A stretch of DNA of 64,000 nucleotides from contig NZ_CP034161.1 of NCBI RefSeq assembly GCF_003860525.1, forward strand, positions 1,240,001 through 1,304,000, written 5' to 3'. Position 1 is the first letter of the stretch, and each line of letters begins with the position of its first letter. The notes beneath the pieces are model-generated. The model was not told where the DNA came from. It saw only the letters and a program-made list of their open reading frames with translations, and did no database searches. This DNA comes from Epilithonimonas vandammei (GTDB lineage Bacteria > Bacteroidota > Bacteroidia > Flavobacteriales > Weeksellaceae). Positions 10,091-17,311 of the stretch are shown one piece after another. Both the position numbers and the translations under genes were made by a program.

Positions 10091-11747
10091 CTTTCATTTC
10101 TGTTCTTCTATTGGTTTGATGTTGTTCTTCTGAACAATCTATGCCATTAGTGCATTGATTCAGAAGCCGAGTTTCTCCATATCCGATTGGCTTTAGTCTT
10201 GTGTTACTTATTCCTTTGGAAACTAAATAATCCACTGCTGCATTGGCACGATTCTGCGAAAGTGTTTTATTATAATCATCAGAAGCTCGCGAGTCTGTAT
10301 GAGAAAATAATTCTACGCTAATTTTGGGATTATCTTTCATAAACTGAACCAGCTTATTTAGTTCTGCCTTTGCATCTTCGCGGATAAAATATTTATCAAG
10401 GTCGTAATGAATATTCTTCAGGTTAATTTGCTTTCCACACGTTGTTTCTTCCATACAAACTTGGAGATTTAGAAAAAGTGTATTCGTTCTATCTACTTTT
10501 TTAGAAGTCACAATTTCTGTTTGGGAAAAGTAATTTCCTTTTTTACCATAAATAGTATAAGTCGAATTCTTGTTTGCTTTGAAATAAAATTTTCCGTCAG
10601 CATCTGTCTTTACTTCGTGATAGATTTCAGTTTCATTATTTTTTATAATAACAGTTACGTCTCGTAAAGGATTTTTAGAATTACAAATATTCACCTGACC
10701 TTTCACAAAAAACATTTCAGCATCGGTTGATATCTCTTTTTTGATGGTAGAATTTCTTACAAATTCATCTTTGTCTGCTTTATTGGAGGTGAGGTCTATA
10801 TTATAGAGACTTCCTTTGATTTCGTAATTATCTGGTTTGATATTTTTGAAAAAAGCGACACCCTGCGAATTGGTTCTTGCAAAATAAATACGTTTCCCGT
10901 TTTTAAAAAGTTCTACAAAGGTATCAGGCAAAATTAAACCCGTTTCTTTATCTCGAGCAATAACTGATAAACCATAATTAGGTCCAGAACTACGATTCGG
11001 AATTCTAAAAGTCAAACCAGCAAAAACTCCAGCTGAATGGATCTCATGTTCAAGACTTTTATTTCTGATTTCAAGAGCTGAAGGATTGATATTATAACGA
11101 TTGTTGTTTTCCGTAAAAGGAATATATCCCGCAACAGAATTATTTTTAATTTGATCATTAGCTTTAAAATGCTGAATATAATAACCACCAATATTCAGCC
11201 CAACATATTCTGAAAAAAACCAATTCAATTCAATCAGACCCTTTCCCGTTAGAATGTTTTTTTCGTTGTATCCATTATGAAAATTAAGAGTGTAATTATT
11301 TGCCATTACTGATGTTTCACCACCTTGGATATTAGAAATTCCGCCTTTTAATTTAAAAGCTAGACTCAGATTATCATTAATCACATATCGGAAGTTGGGA
11401 CCAATTCCAAGAAATAACCTTTCAACATTATTCTCATTTAAATGGATATTAGAAAGTGGAGTAGTTCCGTTGTATAAATTTTCTGTTGGATAAGTATTCT
11501 TCGGTTTGTTTTTAAGATAATCGAAATCAATTCCAAGTCCAATCCAGTTGAAATAATAGTCAAAAGAGGTTCCTAGATTTAGATTGTACTTGTAATCTAT
11601 GAATTTGGTTTGATTGTCATATGAAGGAAAATCCAAGCCGCCTCTCAGAGAAATATTTAGCTGTTGGTTATCGTACAAAGAATTCCTGAATTGACCGTTG
11701 ATAGCTTGGAATAAAATGATAAAAACTAAAGTAATTAATTTTCCCAT
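10077..11747 (-). CDS. OmpA family outer-membrane protein with internal carboxypeptidase-regulatory-like repeats
   Basis: This 556-residue envelope protein begins with a signal peptide (MGKLITLVFIILFQAINGQ). Residues about 25-255 are aromatic-rich alternating strands consistent with a beta-barrel. Two beta-sandwich modules follow (around 260-310 and 345-400, the latter with DADGKFYFKANKNSTY). The C-terminal 110 residues are an OmpA-like peptidoglycan-binding domain with LFSHTDSRASDDYNKTLSQNRA and IGYGETR. This type anchors the outer membrane to peptidoglycan. Its 3' end overlaps the VanZ-like gene by 14 bases. A specific partner or ligand cannot be inferred. Confidence 0.88.
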   Translation of the reverse strand: MGKLITLVFIILFQAINGQFRNSLYDNQQLNISLRGGLDFPSYDNQTKFIDYKYNLNLGTSFDYYFNWIGLGIDFDYLKNKPKNTYPTENLYNGTTPLSNIHLNENNVERLFLGIGPNFRYVINDNLSLAFKLKGGISNIQGGETSVMANNYTLNFHNGYNEKNILTGKGLIELNWFFSEYVGLNIGGYYIQHFKANDQIKNNSVAGYIPFTENNNRYNINPSALEIRNKSLEHEIHSAGVFAGLTFRIPNRSSGPNYGLSVIARDKETGLILPDTFVELFKNGKRIYFARTNSQGVAFFKNIKPDNYEIKGSLYNIDLTSNKADKDEFVRNSTIKKEISTDAEMFFVKGQVNICNSKNPLRDVTVIIKNNETEIYHEVKTDADGKFYFKANKNSTYTIYGKKGNYFSQTEIVTSKKVDRTNTLFLNLQVCMEETTCGKQINLKNIHYDLDKYFIREDAKAELNKLVQFMKDNPKISVELFSHTDSRASDDYNKTLSQNRANAAVDYLVSKGISNTRLKPIGYGETRLLNQCTNGIDCSEEQHQTNRRTEMKVICP

Positions 11748-11794
11748 AATTTAATTTTCTTGGTTACGGCAAATTTATGCAACTGAAAGATAAA

Positions 11795-11822
11795 TTAAAA
11801 AATGCCGGCTAAAAAACCGGCA
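11795..11822 (-). terminator. Terminator of the T9SS-sorted protein gene
   Basis: TGCCGG (11803-11808) pairs with CCGGCA (11817-11822). On the minus strand the hairpin is followed by a T-run. Confidence 0.85.
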
Positions 11823-11842
11823 ATATATTTCAAAAACTAAAC

Positions 11843-12190
11843 TTACTGTTTGATGATCTGTGTGATTTTCTGTGTGTTGTCATCCAAAAGATATCTCATT
11901 AGATATTTTCCCGGACGTAATTTGTCCAGCCTCAACTCGGCATTGTTACTGTTTATTGTATATTCTGCAACCTGTGCACCCAAAATCGAAAAGAAAGTGA
12001 CGGTTTTGATTTTAGCAGAATCATCTTTTGATTTTAGGATTAGGACATCTTTTGTAGGATTTGGATAAGCTACAAGAATACCGTCATCCGATCTTTGTCC
12101 TCCGATGATACGAGTAGACTGAGCCTTCATTTCTCCCGAAAATCCAATTGAAACTACCGTAAATATAATAAAGAATAGAAATTTTTTCAT
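11843..12190 (-). CDS. Small secreted protein consisting of little more than a T9SS type A sorting domain
   Basis: The protein is 115 aa from the ATG at 12190 (MKKFLFFIIF), which gives a good signal peptide ending near MKAQ; an upstream in-frame ATG would add eight residues ahead of it. From about residue 38 it is a type IX secretion C-terminal sorting domain: YPNPTKDVLILKS, then LGAQVAEY, and the terminal GKYLMRYLLDDNTQKITQII. Only some 15-20 residues (STRIIGGQRSDDGILVA) separate the signal peptide from the sorting domain, so there is practically no cargo. It is monocistronic and has its own terminator. Such domain-only proteins may be remnants of larger cargo proteins or small surface proteins in their own right. 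Confidence 0.85.
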   Translation of the reverse strand: MKKFLFFIIFTVVSIGFSGEMKAQSTRIIGGQRSDDGILVAYPNPTKDVLILKSKDDSAKIKTVTFFSILGAQVAEYTINSNNAELRLDKLRPGKYLMRYLLDDNTQKITQIIKQ

Positions 12191-12274
12191 TCGCTTTGGC
12201 GTGTATCTAAACAATTAATACAAATATATTTTAAATAAAATTTATATGCAATAGTCTATCCGCGAAAGTATAAG

Positions 12275-12282
12275 TAAATTTG
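12275..12282 (+). promoter_or_regulatory. Bacteroidota -7 box of hemB (TAAATTTG)
   Basis: TAAATTTG matches TAnnTTTG and lies 17 bases before the hemB ATG. Confidence 0.55.
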
Positions 12283-12299
12283 CATAAAATTTTTAAAAA

Positions 12300-13286
12300 A
12301 TGATTTCAAGAAACAGAAGACTAAGAGCCAACGATTCTATCAGAAGTCTAGTTCGTGAAACTAACCTTACAACAAACGATTTGGTGTTGCCAATGTTTGT
12401 TATGGAAGGTAATAACAAAAAAGAAGCCATTTCCTCGATGCCTGGTGTTTTTAGGCAAAGTTTAGATTTAACCGTACAAACTGTTAAAGAAAATTATGAT
12501 TTGGGAATCAAGGCGGTCAATCTTTATATGAAGGTTTCAGATAACTTGAAAGATAATACAGGAAAAGAAGCTTGGAATCCAAACGGATTGATGCAAACCA
12601 CTATCAAAGCTATCAAAGATGCAGTTCCTGGAGTTGTAATAATGCCCGATGTAGCGCTGGATCCATATTCAATGTATGGTCACGACGGGATTATCAAAAA
12701 CGGAAAAATTGATAACGATTCTACGGTAGAAGCACTCACAAAAATGGGAATTTCACTAGCAGAAGCTGGAGCAGACATTTTAGCACCAAGTGATATGATG
12801 GACGGCCGCGTTTTGGCAATGCGAGAAGGTTTGGAAGAGAACGGATTTACAGATGTTGGAATTTTATCTTATGCAGCCAAATATGCAAGCGCCTTTTACG
12901 GACCTTTCAGAAGTGCTTTGGACAGTGCGCCTGTTGATGCCCAAGAAATTCCTGCTGACAAAAAAACTTACCAGATGGATTTTCACAACTCACGCGAAGC
13001 GATTGATGAAGCATTGAGAGATGTAGAAGAAGGCGCAGATATCATTATGATAAAACCTGGAATGCCTTATCTGGATATCGTTTCAAAAATCCGTGAACTC
13101 ATCACGCAACCCATCGCTGTTTATCAAGTCAGTGGAGAATATGCAATGCTGAAAGCGGCTGCCCAAAACGGTTGGTTAGATAATGATAAAGTATTGATAG
13201 AAAGTTTAACCAGCATCAAACGCGCTGGAGCAGATATGATTTTTACGTATGCTGCACCAGAAGTTGCCAAACTTTTAAACAGATAA
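12300..13286 (+). CDS. hemB: Porphobilinogen synthase (delta-aminolevulinate dehydratase)
   Basis: This cytosolic enzyme condenses two 5-aminolevulinate molecules to porphobilinogen in tetrapyrrole and haem synthesis. The 328 aa match the family length. The catalytic lysines are visible in SYAAKYASAFYGPFR (residue about 195) and in IIMIKPGMPYLDI (about 250). ALDPYSMYGHDG occupies the position of the metal-binding segment, with cysteine replaced, as in magnesium-type or zinc-independent enzymes. The C-terminal TYAAPEVAKLL is also typical. The gene is monocistronic with its own -7 box. No other haem genes are adjacent. Confidence 0.96.
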   Translation: MISRNRRLRANDSIRSLVRETNLTTNDLVLPMFVMEGNNKKEAISSMPGVFRQSLDLTVQTVKENYDLGIKAVNLYMKVSDNLKDNTGKEAWNPNGLMQTTIKAIKDAVPGVVIMPDVALDPYSMYGHDGIIKNGKIDNDSTVEALTKMGISLAEAGADILAPSDMMDGRVLAMREGLEENGFTDVGILSYAAKYASAFYGPFRSALDSAPVDAQEIPADKKTYQMDFHNSREAIDEALRDVEEGADIIMIKPGMPYLDIVSKIRELITQPIAVYQVSGEYAMLKAAAQNGWLDNDKVLIESLTSIKRAGADMIFTYAAPEVAKLLNR

Positions 13287-13293
13287 AAAACAA

Positions 13294-13341
13294 AAACTTT
13301 CCGTTAGTCCAACAAGACGCTGTTGAGTTAACGGAAAGTTT
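13294..13341. terminator. Long hairpin between convergent hemB and a membrane protein gene
   Basis: AAACTTTCCGTTA (13294-13306) pairs exactly with TAACGGAAAGTTT (13329-13341), and CAACA/TGTTG extends the stem internally. A-rich sequence on the left gives a T-rich tail for minus-strand transcripts. Confidence 0.8.
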
Positions 13342-13359
13342 ATAATCTAGATGGTAAAT

Positions 13360-13947
13360 TTATTTTCTTCTTCTGAGTAATAAAACGGCGTTCAGAAAAA
13401 TCAGAAGCAGATCCAAAGTTACCCAGATGCTCAGCTTTATATTATCGTATTTAAGTTTTGATACATTATCTGCCGCAATGGCTGACAGTTTCAGACTGTG
13501 ATTGATGTAATTTCTTACCTCCACTATTTTATCCTCATTTTTGTTGGGAACAGCAATCTGCGAAAAATAAACCATCTTTTCTTTTCCGATATATCCAGCG
13601 ACCCAAAATTCGTCGGATTTTTGCATATTAAGATATTCGATTCGGAAATATTCCGGGCGGATCTGCCCTAGGTGTATAGAACTGTAACTTTGGACACCAT
13701 TATCATCCTGAACCCGAATAATATAAAAATCAATAGGCTGGGGAAGATAATTAATAACCTGTACGGCAAGCGAGTTTTCCAAAAACTGGGACACGCTTTT
13801 TTCTACAAACCAAAATGTAAAATAAGCAGCAGCAGAAATTGTAATTATAATTCTGGCGACCTTGCTCCACAGATTCCACTTTTCTGAACGAATCCCGGAC
13901 AGAAAAAGCGCAATAATCAGAAAAATTAGTATGAGGAATATTATCAT
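13360..13947 (-). CDS. Unidentified membrane protein
   Basis: I do not recognise a family for this 195-residue protein. It has a hydrophobic N-terminal segment (residues 2-17), a second one (about 30-47), a polar extracytoplasmic or periplasmic middle part of about 120 residues, and a C-terminal segment (about 172-190) ending in RRRK. Base composition and codon use resemble the surrounding genes. A TATCTTTG box ends only five bases before the ATG. It is convergent with hemB and lies 28 bases downstream of the HD-domain gene on the same strand; its own -7 box suggests separate expression. Confidence 0.7.
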   Translation of the reverse strand: MIIFLILIFLIIALFLSGIRSEKWNLWSKVARIIITISAAAYFTFWFVEKSVSQFLENSLAVQVINYLPQPIDFYIIRVQDDNGVQSYSSIHLGQIRPEYFRIEYLNMQKSDEFWVAGYIGKEKMVYFSQIAVPNKNEDKIVEVRNYINHSLKLSAIAADNVSKLKYDNIKLSIWVTLDLLLIFLNAVLLLRRRK

Positions 13948-13952
13948 CCCCG

Positions 13953-13960
13953 CAAAGATA
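13953..13960 (-). promoter_or_regulatory. -7 box (TATCTTTG, minus strand) very close to a start codon
   Basis: TATCTTTG lies five bases before the ATG at 13947, so transcription would begin at or next to the start codon. Confidence 0.45.
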
Positions 13961-13975
13961 ATAGTTTATCTCCAA

Positions 13976-14620
13976 TTATAAATTGACATTCCACTCATTA
14001 TAAAATTCTTCCAGAAATTGCAGCATAAACTGATGTCTATGATCTGCAATATTTTTTGCAGTATCTGTATTGAGAAGATCTTTCAGAAGTAGTAGCTTTT
14101 CGTAAAAATGGTTGATGGTAGTTCCGTTCGATTTTTTATATTCTTCCTTTGTTTGATTAAGTTTGGGTTTGATGTCAGGATGGTACATCAAATTGTTTTT
14201 ATAGCCACCAAAATTGAAGGTCCTAGCAATGCCAATAGCGCCGATTGCATCCAGCCTATCGGCATCCTGCACTATTTTCAGTTCCAGAGGCAGGTTTTCC
14301 GGTGCGTCATTTCTGTTTTTGAAAGACATATTTTCTATGATAAAAATAACCTTCTCCATAACACTAGGATCGACATTCTGTTCTGTAAGAAAATTACGAA
14401 CAATTTTTGAAGCCAATGTTTCATCACCATTATGGAATTTGGGGTCTGCGATATCGTGAAGAAGTGCAGCTAACTCAATTATCAGTTTATCTCCACCTTC
14501 CTTTTCCTGGATTTTAAGACTTAATTTCCATACACGTTCGATGTGAAACCAATCGTGTCCGGATTCTGTCCCTTCCAGTTTTTCTTTAACCAAGTTAATT
14601 GTTTCGTGTATTAGCTCCAT
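13976..14620 (-). CDS. HD-domain metal-dependent phosphohydrolase
   Basis: This 214-residue cytosolic protein has the full HD-domain order: H in SGHDWFHIERVW (residues about 21-33), HD in LAALLHDIADPKF (about 48-56), and the distal D in VQDADRLDAIGAIGIAR (about 118). The HDxxDxK-like variation and the size fit the YedJ-type uncharacterised HD hydrolases, which act on unknown phosphorylated substrates. The start gives an intact first helix, and a TACATTTG box lies 22 bases upstream. No neighbouring gene indicates a substrate. Confidence 0.88.
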   Translation of the reverse strand: MELIHETINLVKEKLEGTESGHDWFHIERVWKLSLKIQEKEGGDKLIIELAALLHDIADPKFHNGDETLASKIVRNFLTEQNVDPSVMEKVIFIIENMSFKNRNDAPENLPLELKIVQDADRLDAIGAIGIARTFNFGGYKNNLMYHPDIKPKLNQTKEEYKKSNGTTINHFYEKLLLLKDLLNTDTAKNIADHRHQFMLQFLEEFYNEWNVNL

Positions 14621-14642
14621 TTTAAATTATTAGATTAAATTA

Positions 14643-14650
14643 CAAATGTA
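14643..14650 (-). promoter_or_regulatory. -7 box of the HD hydrolase gene (TACATTTG)
   Basis: The minus strand reads TACATTTG 22 bases before the ATG at 14620. Confidence 0.45.
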
Positions 14651-14756
14651 GAGAATCCTTTTTGTACTAAATAATTGAAAAGTGTTTAATGATATTTTTT
14701 CAAATCTAGGTCATTGATGGTAAAACGGTTGCCTAATTCTAATATCAGTTGTCTGC

Positions 14757-15593
14757 TCATAATCTGTCCAGAAGGATTTTCCACAGTTTCCTGTTGTAGC
14801 TTCTGAAAAAGTTGACATGTCCTATTTCACCTTTCTCAGACTCCGAGGTATAAATGTGTCTGTAAGTAGGACGGAGATTTGCGTAAGTATTTTCGAGAAG
14901 AGATTTTACTCCCTTTTCGGTGAGCCACGCATCATCTTCTGCCCAGATGACCAAAACCTTTTGTCTCAATTTTTTTGAAAAATCCGCAGATTTTTCCAAC
15001 AGATTGTTCGTTGATTTTTTATTCAGGATCAGGATTCTCCAATCAAAAGCGCTTCCGGAAGGCAAGCTTTCACCTAAGCCAAACCAACTGGCGGGAAAAT
15101 AGCCTAAGAATGATGTAAACAGAGGCTGAACAATTCCGAAACCCAAATAAGCTTCTATTTTTGTTTTTAATCTGAGATTTCCTACAAAAGCATTTTGGGT
15201 ACCGACAAAAATAAATTCTTCGAATATTTCCGAGTCTGGATTCATGCCTAAAATCAGTGCACCCACGGAATGACCGAGACAGTATTTTTTATAATCCTCA
15301 AAATTACTCTTGATATAATCGGTCAAGGCTTTGTAATCTGTAGTTCCCCAAACTCTCATAGATGCTTCGAAACCACGCATCTTGTCAGGCTTGGAAAGCC
15401 CGATGCCTCGATAGTCATACGTAATTACAGTAAAGCCGTGATCTGCAAAAAACTGCGCCACTGAAAAATAAATCTGCTGTTTAACACCAGTGGCCGAATT
15501 GATCAGTAAAACTTTTTGATTTGAAATCTGAGGTTCGAAAAGATGCGCTGCTAAGCTGTAATGGTCTTTTGTTAAAATGTCAATACGTTTCAT
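14757..15593 (-). CDS. Alpha/beta hydrolase
   Basis: This 278-residue protein has an alpha/beta-hydrolase fold without a signal peptide. Visible elements are the oxyanion strand LLINSATGVKQQIY, YDYRGIGLSKP, the nucleophile elbow GHSVGAL (serine near residue 109), the acid in VIWAEDDAWL (about 218), and the histidine in IGHVNFFR (about 262). It resembles serine-aminopeptidase-like S33 hydrolases of unknown substrate. Next to it on the same strand is a PfkB kinase gene 81 bases upstream. The catalytic triad is complete; the physiological reaction is unknown. Confidence 0.85.
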   Translation of the reverse strand: MKRIDILTKDHYSLAAHLFEPQISNQKVLLINSATGVKQQIYFSVAQFFADHGFTVITYDYRGIGLSKPDKMRGFEASMRVWGTTDYKALTDYIKSNFEDYKKYCLGHSVGALILGMNPDSEIFEEFIFVGTQNAFVGNLRLKTKIEAYLGFGIVQPLFTSFLGYFPASWFGLGESLPSGSAFDWRILILNKKSTNNLLEKSADFSKKLRQKVLVIWAEDDAWLTEKGVKSLLENTYANLRPTYRHIYTSESEKGEIGHVNFFRSYNRKLWKILLDRL

Positions 15594-15674
15594 CTAAAAT
15601 GATATGAGCTAATCATTTTATAAAAGTAAAAAATATGACTGGCTAACAGGTTAGAATTTGATATGCAGGCAATA

Positions 15675-16565
15675 TCAGTTTTGGAAATCTTCCAAGTATG
15701 GCAATCCTTTTTGAGAGCCTCTGTAATCTGCTGCCTTTAGCGCAACATCGTTCCCAAATTTTACGCAGTCTTCGATCGAGTTTCCGTGAAGTAGTGCAAT
15801 AGAAAATCCCGATGTAAAAGCATCTCCCAATCCCATATTATGAGCTTCGGTGCTTGGATTTTTACGGAAATATTTCATTTCTTTGCCATCAAAATAGCTA
15901 GTACTGTTGGCGCCATCTCTTACAAAAAGTTTATTTGGAAGATGTTTGATGATGTCTTCCCGGTTACCTTCTCCGAAAATTATTTCCAAATCTGTACTTT
16001 TGGCTACTATAAAACTTGCATACTGAATGATTTCTTCAGAAAGCCGGCTTGCAGGCGCTGCATAAATTCCTATTTTTTTATTAAGAATTTCCGCTTTTTT
16101 GAATAAAAATTCAACAGTTTGCATGGGTATTTCCAGCTGAGTCAAAATCAGATCTGCGGCTACTAAATATTTTTCTGCTTCCGATATATCTTTTGGGGAT
16201 AAGTTATAATTAGCAGCAGGCACTACAGTTATAGCATTCCCTTCGTTAGAAGCTGTGACATATGCTGTACCAGTGTCCTCATCTTCATCTTCTACCACAT
16301 AAGTTATATTTACCGCTTCATCATTCAGGTTTCTGAGTACCTGTTGCCCGAAAGGATCCATTCCAACACGGCTTATAAAATAGGTCTGAGCTCCTAAACG
16401 TGAAGTAGCAATGGCCTGGTTTGCACCTTTACCTCCTAAGAAACTTTGTAGACTCTCTGCTAGAACCGTATTGTTGGCGGTCGGGATTTTTGAAGTATTC
16501 AGAACAAGATCTATAGAAGAACTTCCGACAACTACTATATTTGGTTTTATGTTACTTAGTTTCAT
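15675..16565 (-). CDS. PfkB-family carbohydrate kinase (ribokinase-like)
   Basis: This 296-residue kinase begins IVVVGSSSIDLVLNTSKIP and has the N-terminal PfkB signature GGKGANQAIATSRLG (residues about 43-57), typical of ribokinase. The C-terminal signature reads HNMGLGDAFTSGFSIALL, where the usual GAGDAF has become GLGDAF; the catalytic aspartate is retained. Ribokinases phosphorylate ribose at O5 to feed the pentose phosphate pool, but no ribose transporter or RbsD is nearby, so the sugar is uncertain. It may form a short transcription unit with the downstream hydrolase gene. Confidence 0.85.
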   Translation of the reverse strand: MKLSNIKPNIVVVGSSSIDLVLNTSKIPTANNTVLAESLQSFLGGKGANQAIATSRLGAQTYFISRVGMDPFGQQVLRNLNDEAVNITYVVEDEDEDTGTAYVTASNEGNAITVVPAANYNLSPKDISEAEKYLVAADLILTQLEIPMQTVEFLFKKAEILNKKIGIYAAPASRLSEEIIQYASFIVAKSTDLEIIFGEGNREDIIKHLPNKLFVRDGANSTSYFDGKEMKYFRKNPSTEAHNMGLGDAFTSGFSIALLHGNSIEDCVKFGNDVALKAADYRGSQKGLPYLEDFQN

Positions 16566-16630
16566 GTGTAATTGGCGTTATTATCATCAGAAAGCGATAT
16601 CTGCAATTTCATCTTGGCTAATGTAATCAA

Positions 16631-17275
16631 TTAATCTGTTTCGATTTCTATAAACTCAGAAATTAATTTAACTGGTTGATTATCTTTAGAATATCCAATA
16701 TACGTTGCATAAAACCCTTCACCATAACCCGTTTCAAATGCGACAATATTTTCCGGTTTACTATCATACGGTTTCAAAACCGCAAACTGATCGACTGCAC
16801 CTTTTTCATCAAAAAAATGAGCGTGGAAAAATTCTTCATAGATTCCCATAAAATCAGATCCTTTTTTGTGGAAAAGATCTTGCTCAAGATTATTAAGAGC
16901 GCTCTGCGCATCTTTGTCCATAAAACTTCCCATTCCGGATTCTACGGGATAACCGAAGATTTCACCTTCTTTCAAATCTTCTAGATTTTGATCTCCACAT
17001 AGAGCTAGAGTCCAATTTTCTGCCAATTGATTTTTATCGAAAACAATTTCCGCATAAGCAATACAGTTTGATTCTCTTTCTTTGTGAACCAAAACCTGAA
17101 AATCTCCTTTCGGAAATCCTTGATTGAAAGCCGAATGATCGGGCGAAATCAAAGCATCACTAGCTACAATTTTTCCTGATGATATGTGAACTTTCCCGAC
17201 TTCGTAGGTTTCCAACAATGGATTTTCTACGAAGTCGCGGGAGAATAATTTTTTAATGTTTTCTATGTGAATCAT
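16631..17275 (-). CDS. DUF4241 domain protein
   Basis: This 214-residue soluble protein matches the DUF4241 pattern: an N-terminal GKVHISSGKIVASDALISPDH, a middle with AYAEIVFD, and the conserved ESGMGSFMDKDAQSAL (residues about 113-128). The C-terminal part has GYGEGFYATYIGYSKDNQPV. The family has no proven biochemical function. It has no signal peptide. It lies 36 bases downstream of valS on the same strand, with a short heptad-type satellite tract in between. The assignment rests on pattern memory only. Confidence 0.75.
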   Translation of the reverse strand: MIHIENIKKLFSRDFVENPLLETYEVGKVHISSGKIVASDALISPDHSAFNQGFPKGDFQVLVHKERESNCIAYAEIVFDKNQLAENWTLALCGDQNLEDLKEGEIFGYPVESGMGSFMDKDAQSALNNLEQDLFHKKGSDFMGIYEEFFHAHFFDEKGAVDQFAVLKPYDSKPENIVAFETGYGEGFYATYIGYSKDNQPVKLISEFIEIETD

Positions 17276-17279
17276 AATT

Positions 17280-17311
17280 TGGTTGTCAGTTGATAGTTGT
17301 CGGTTGATTGC
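17280..17311. repeat. GTTGTCGGTTG-type heptad satellite between DUF4241 and valS
   Basis: The spacer is made of variants of GGTTGTC/AGTTGAT in 7-base steps. The same kind of sequence occurs at 48655-48750 and inside the ABC-F gene at 58837-58866. Confidence 0.55.
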
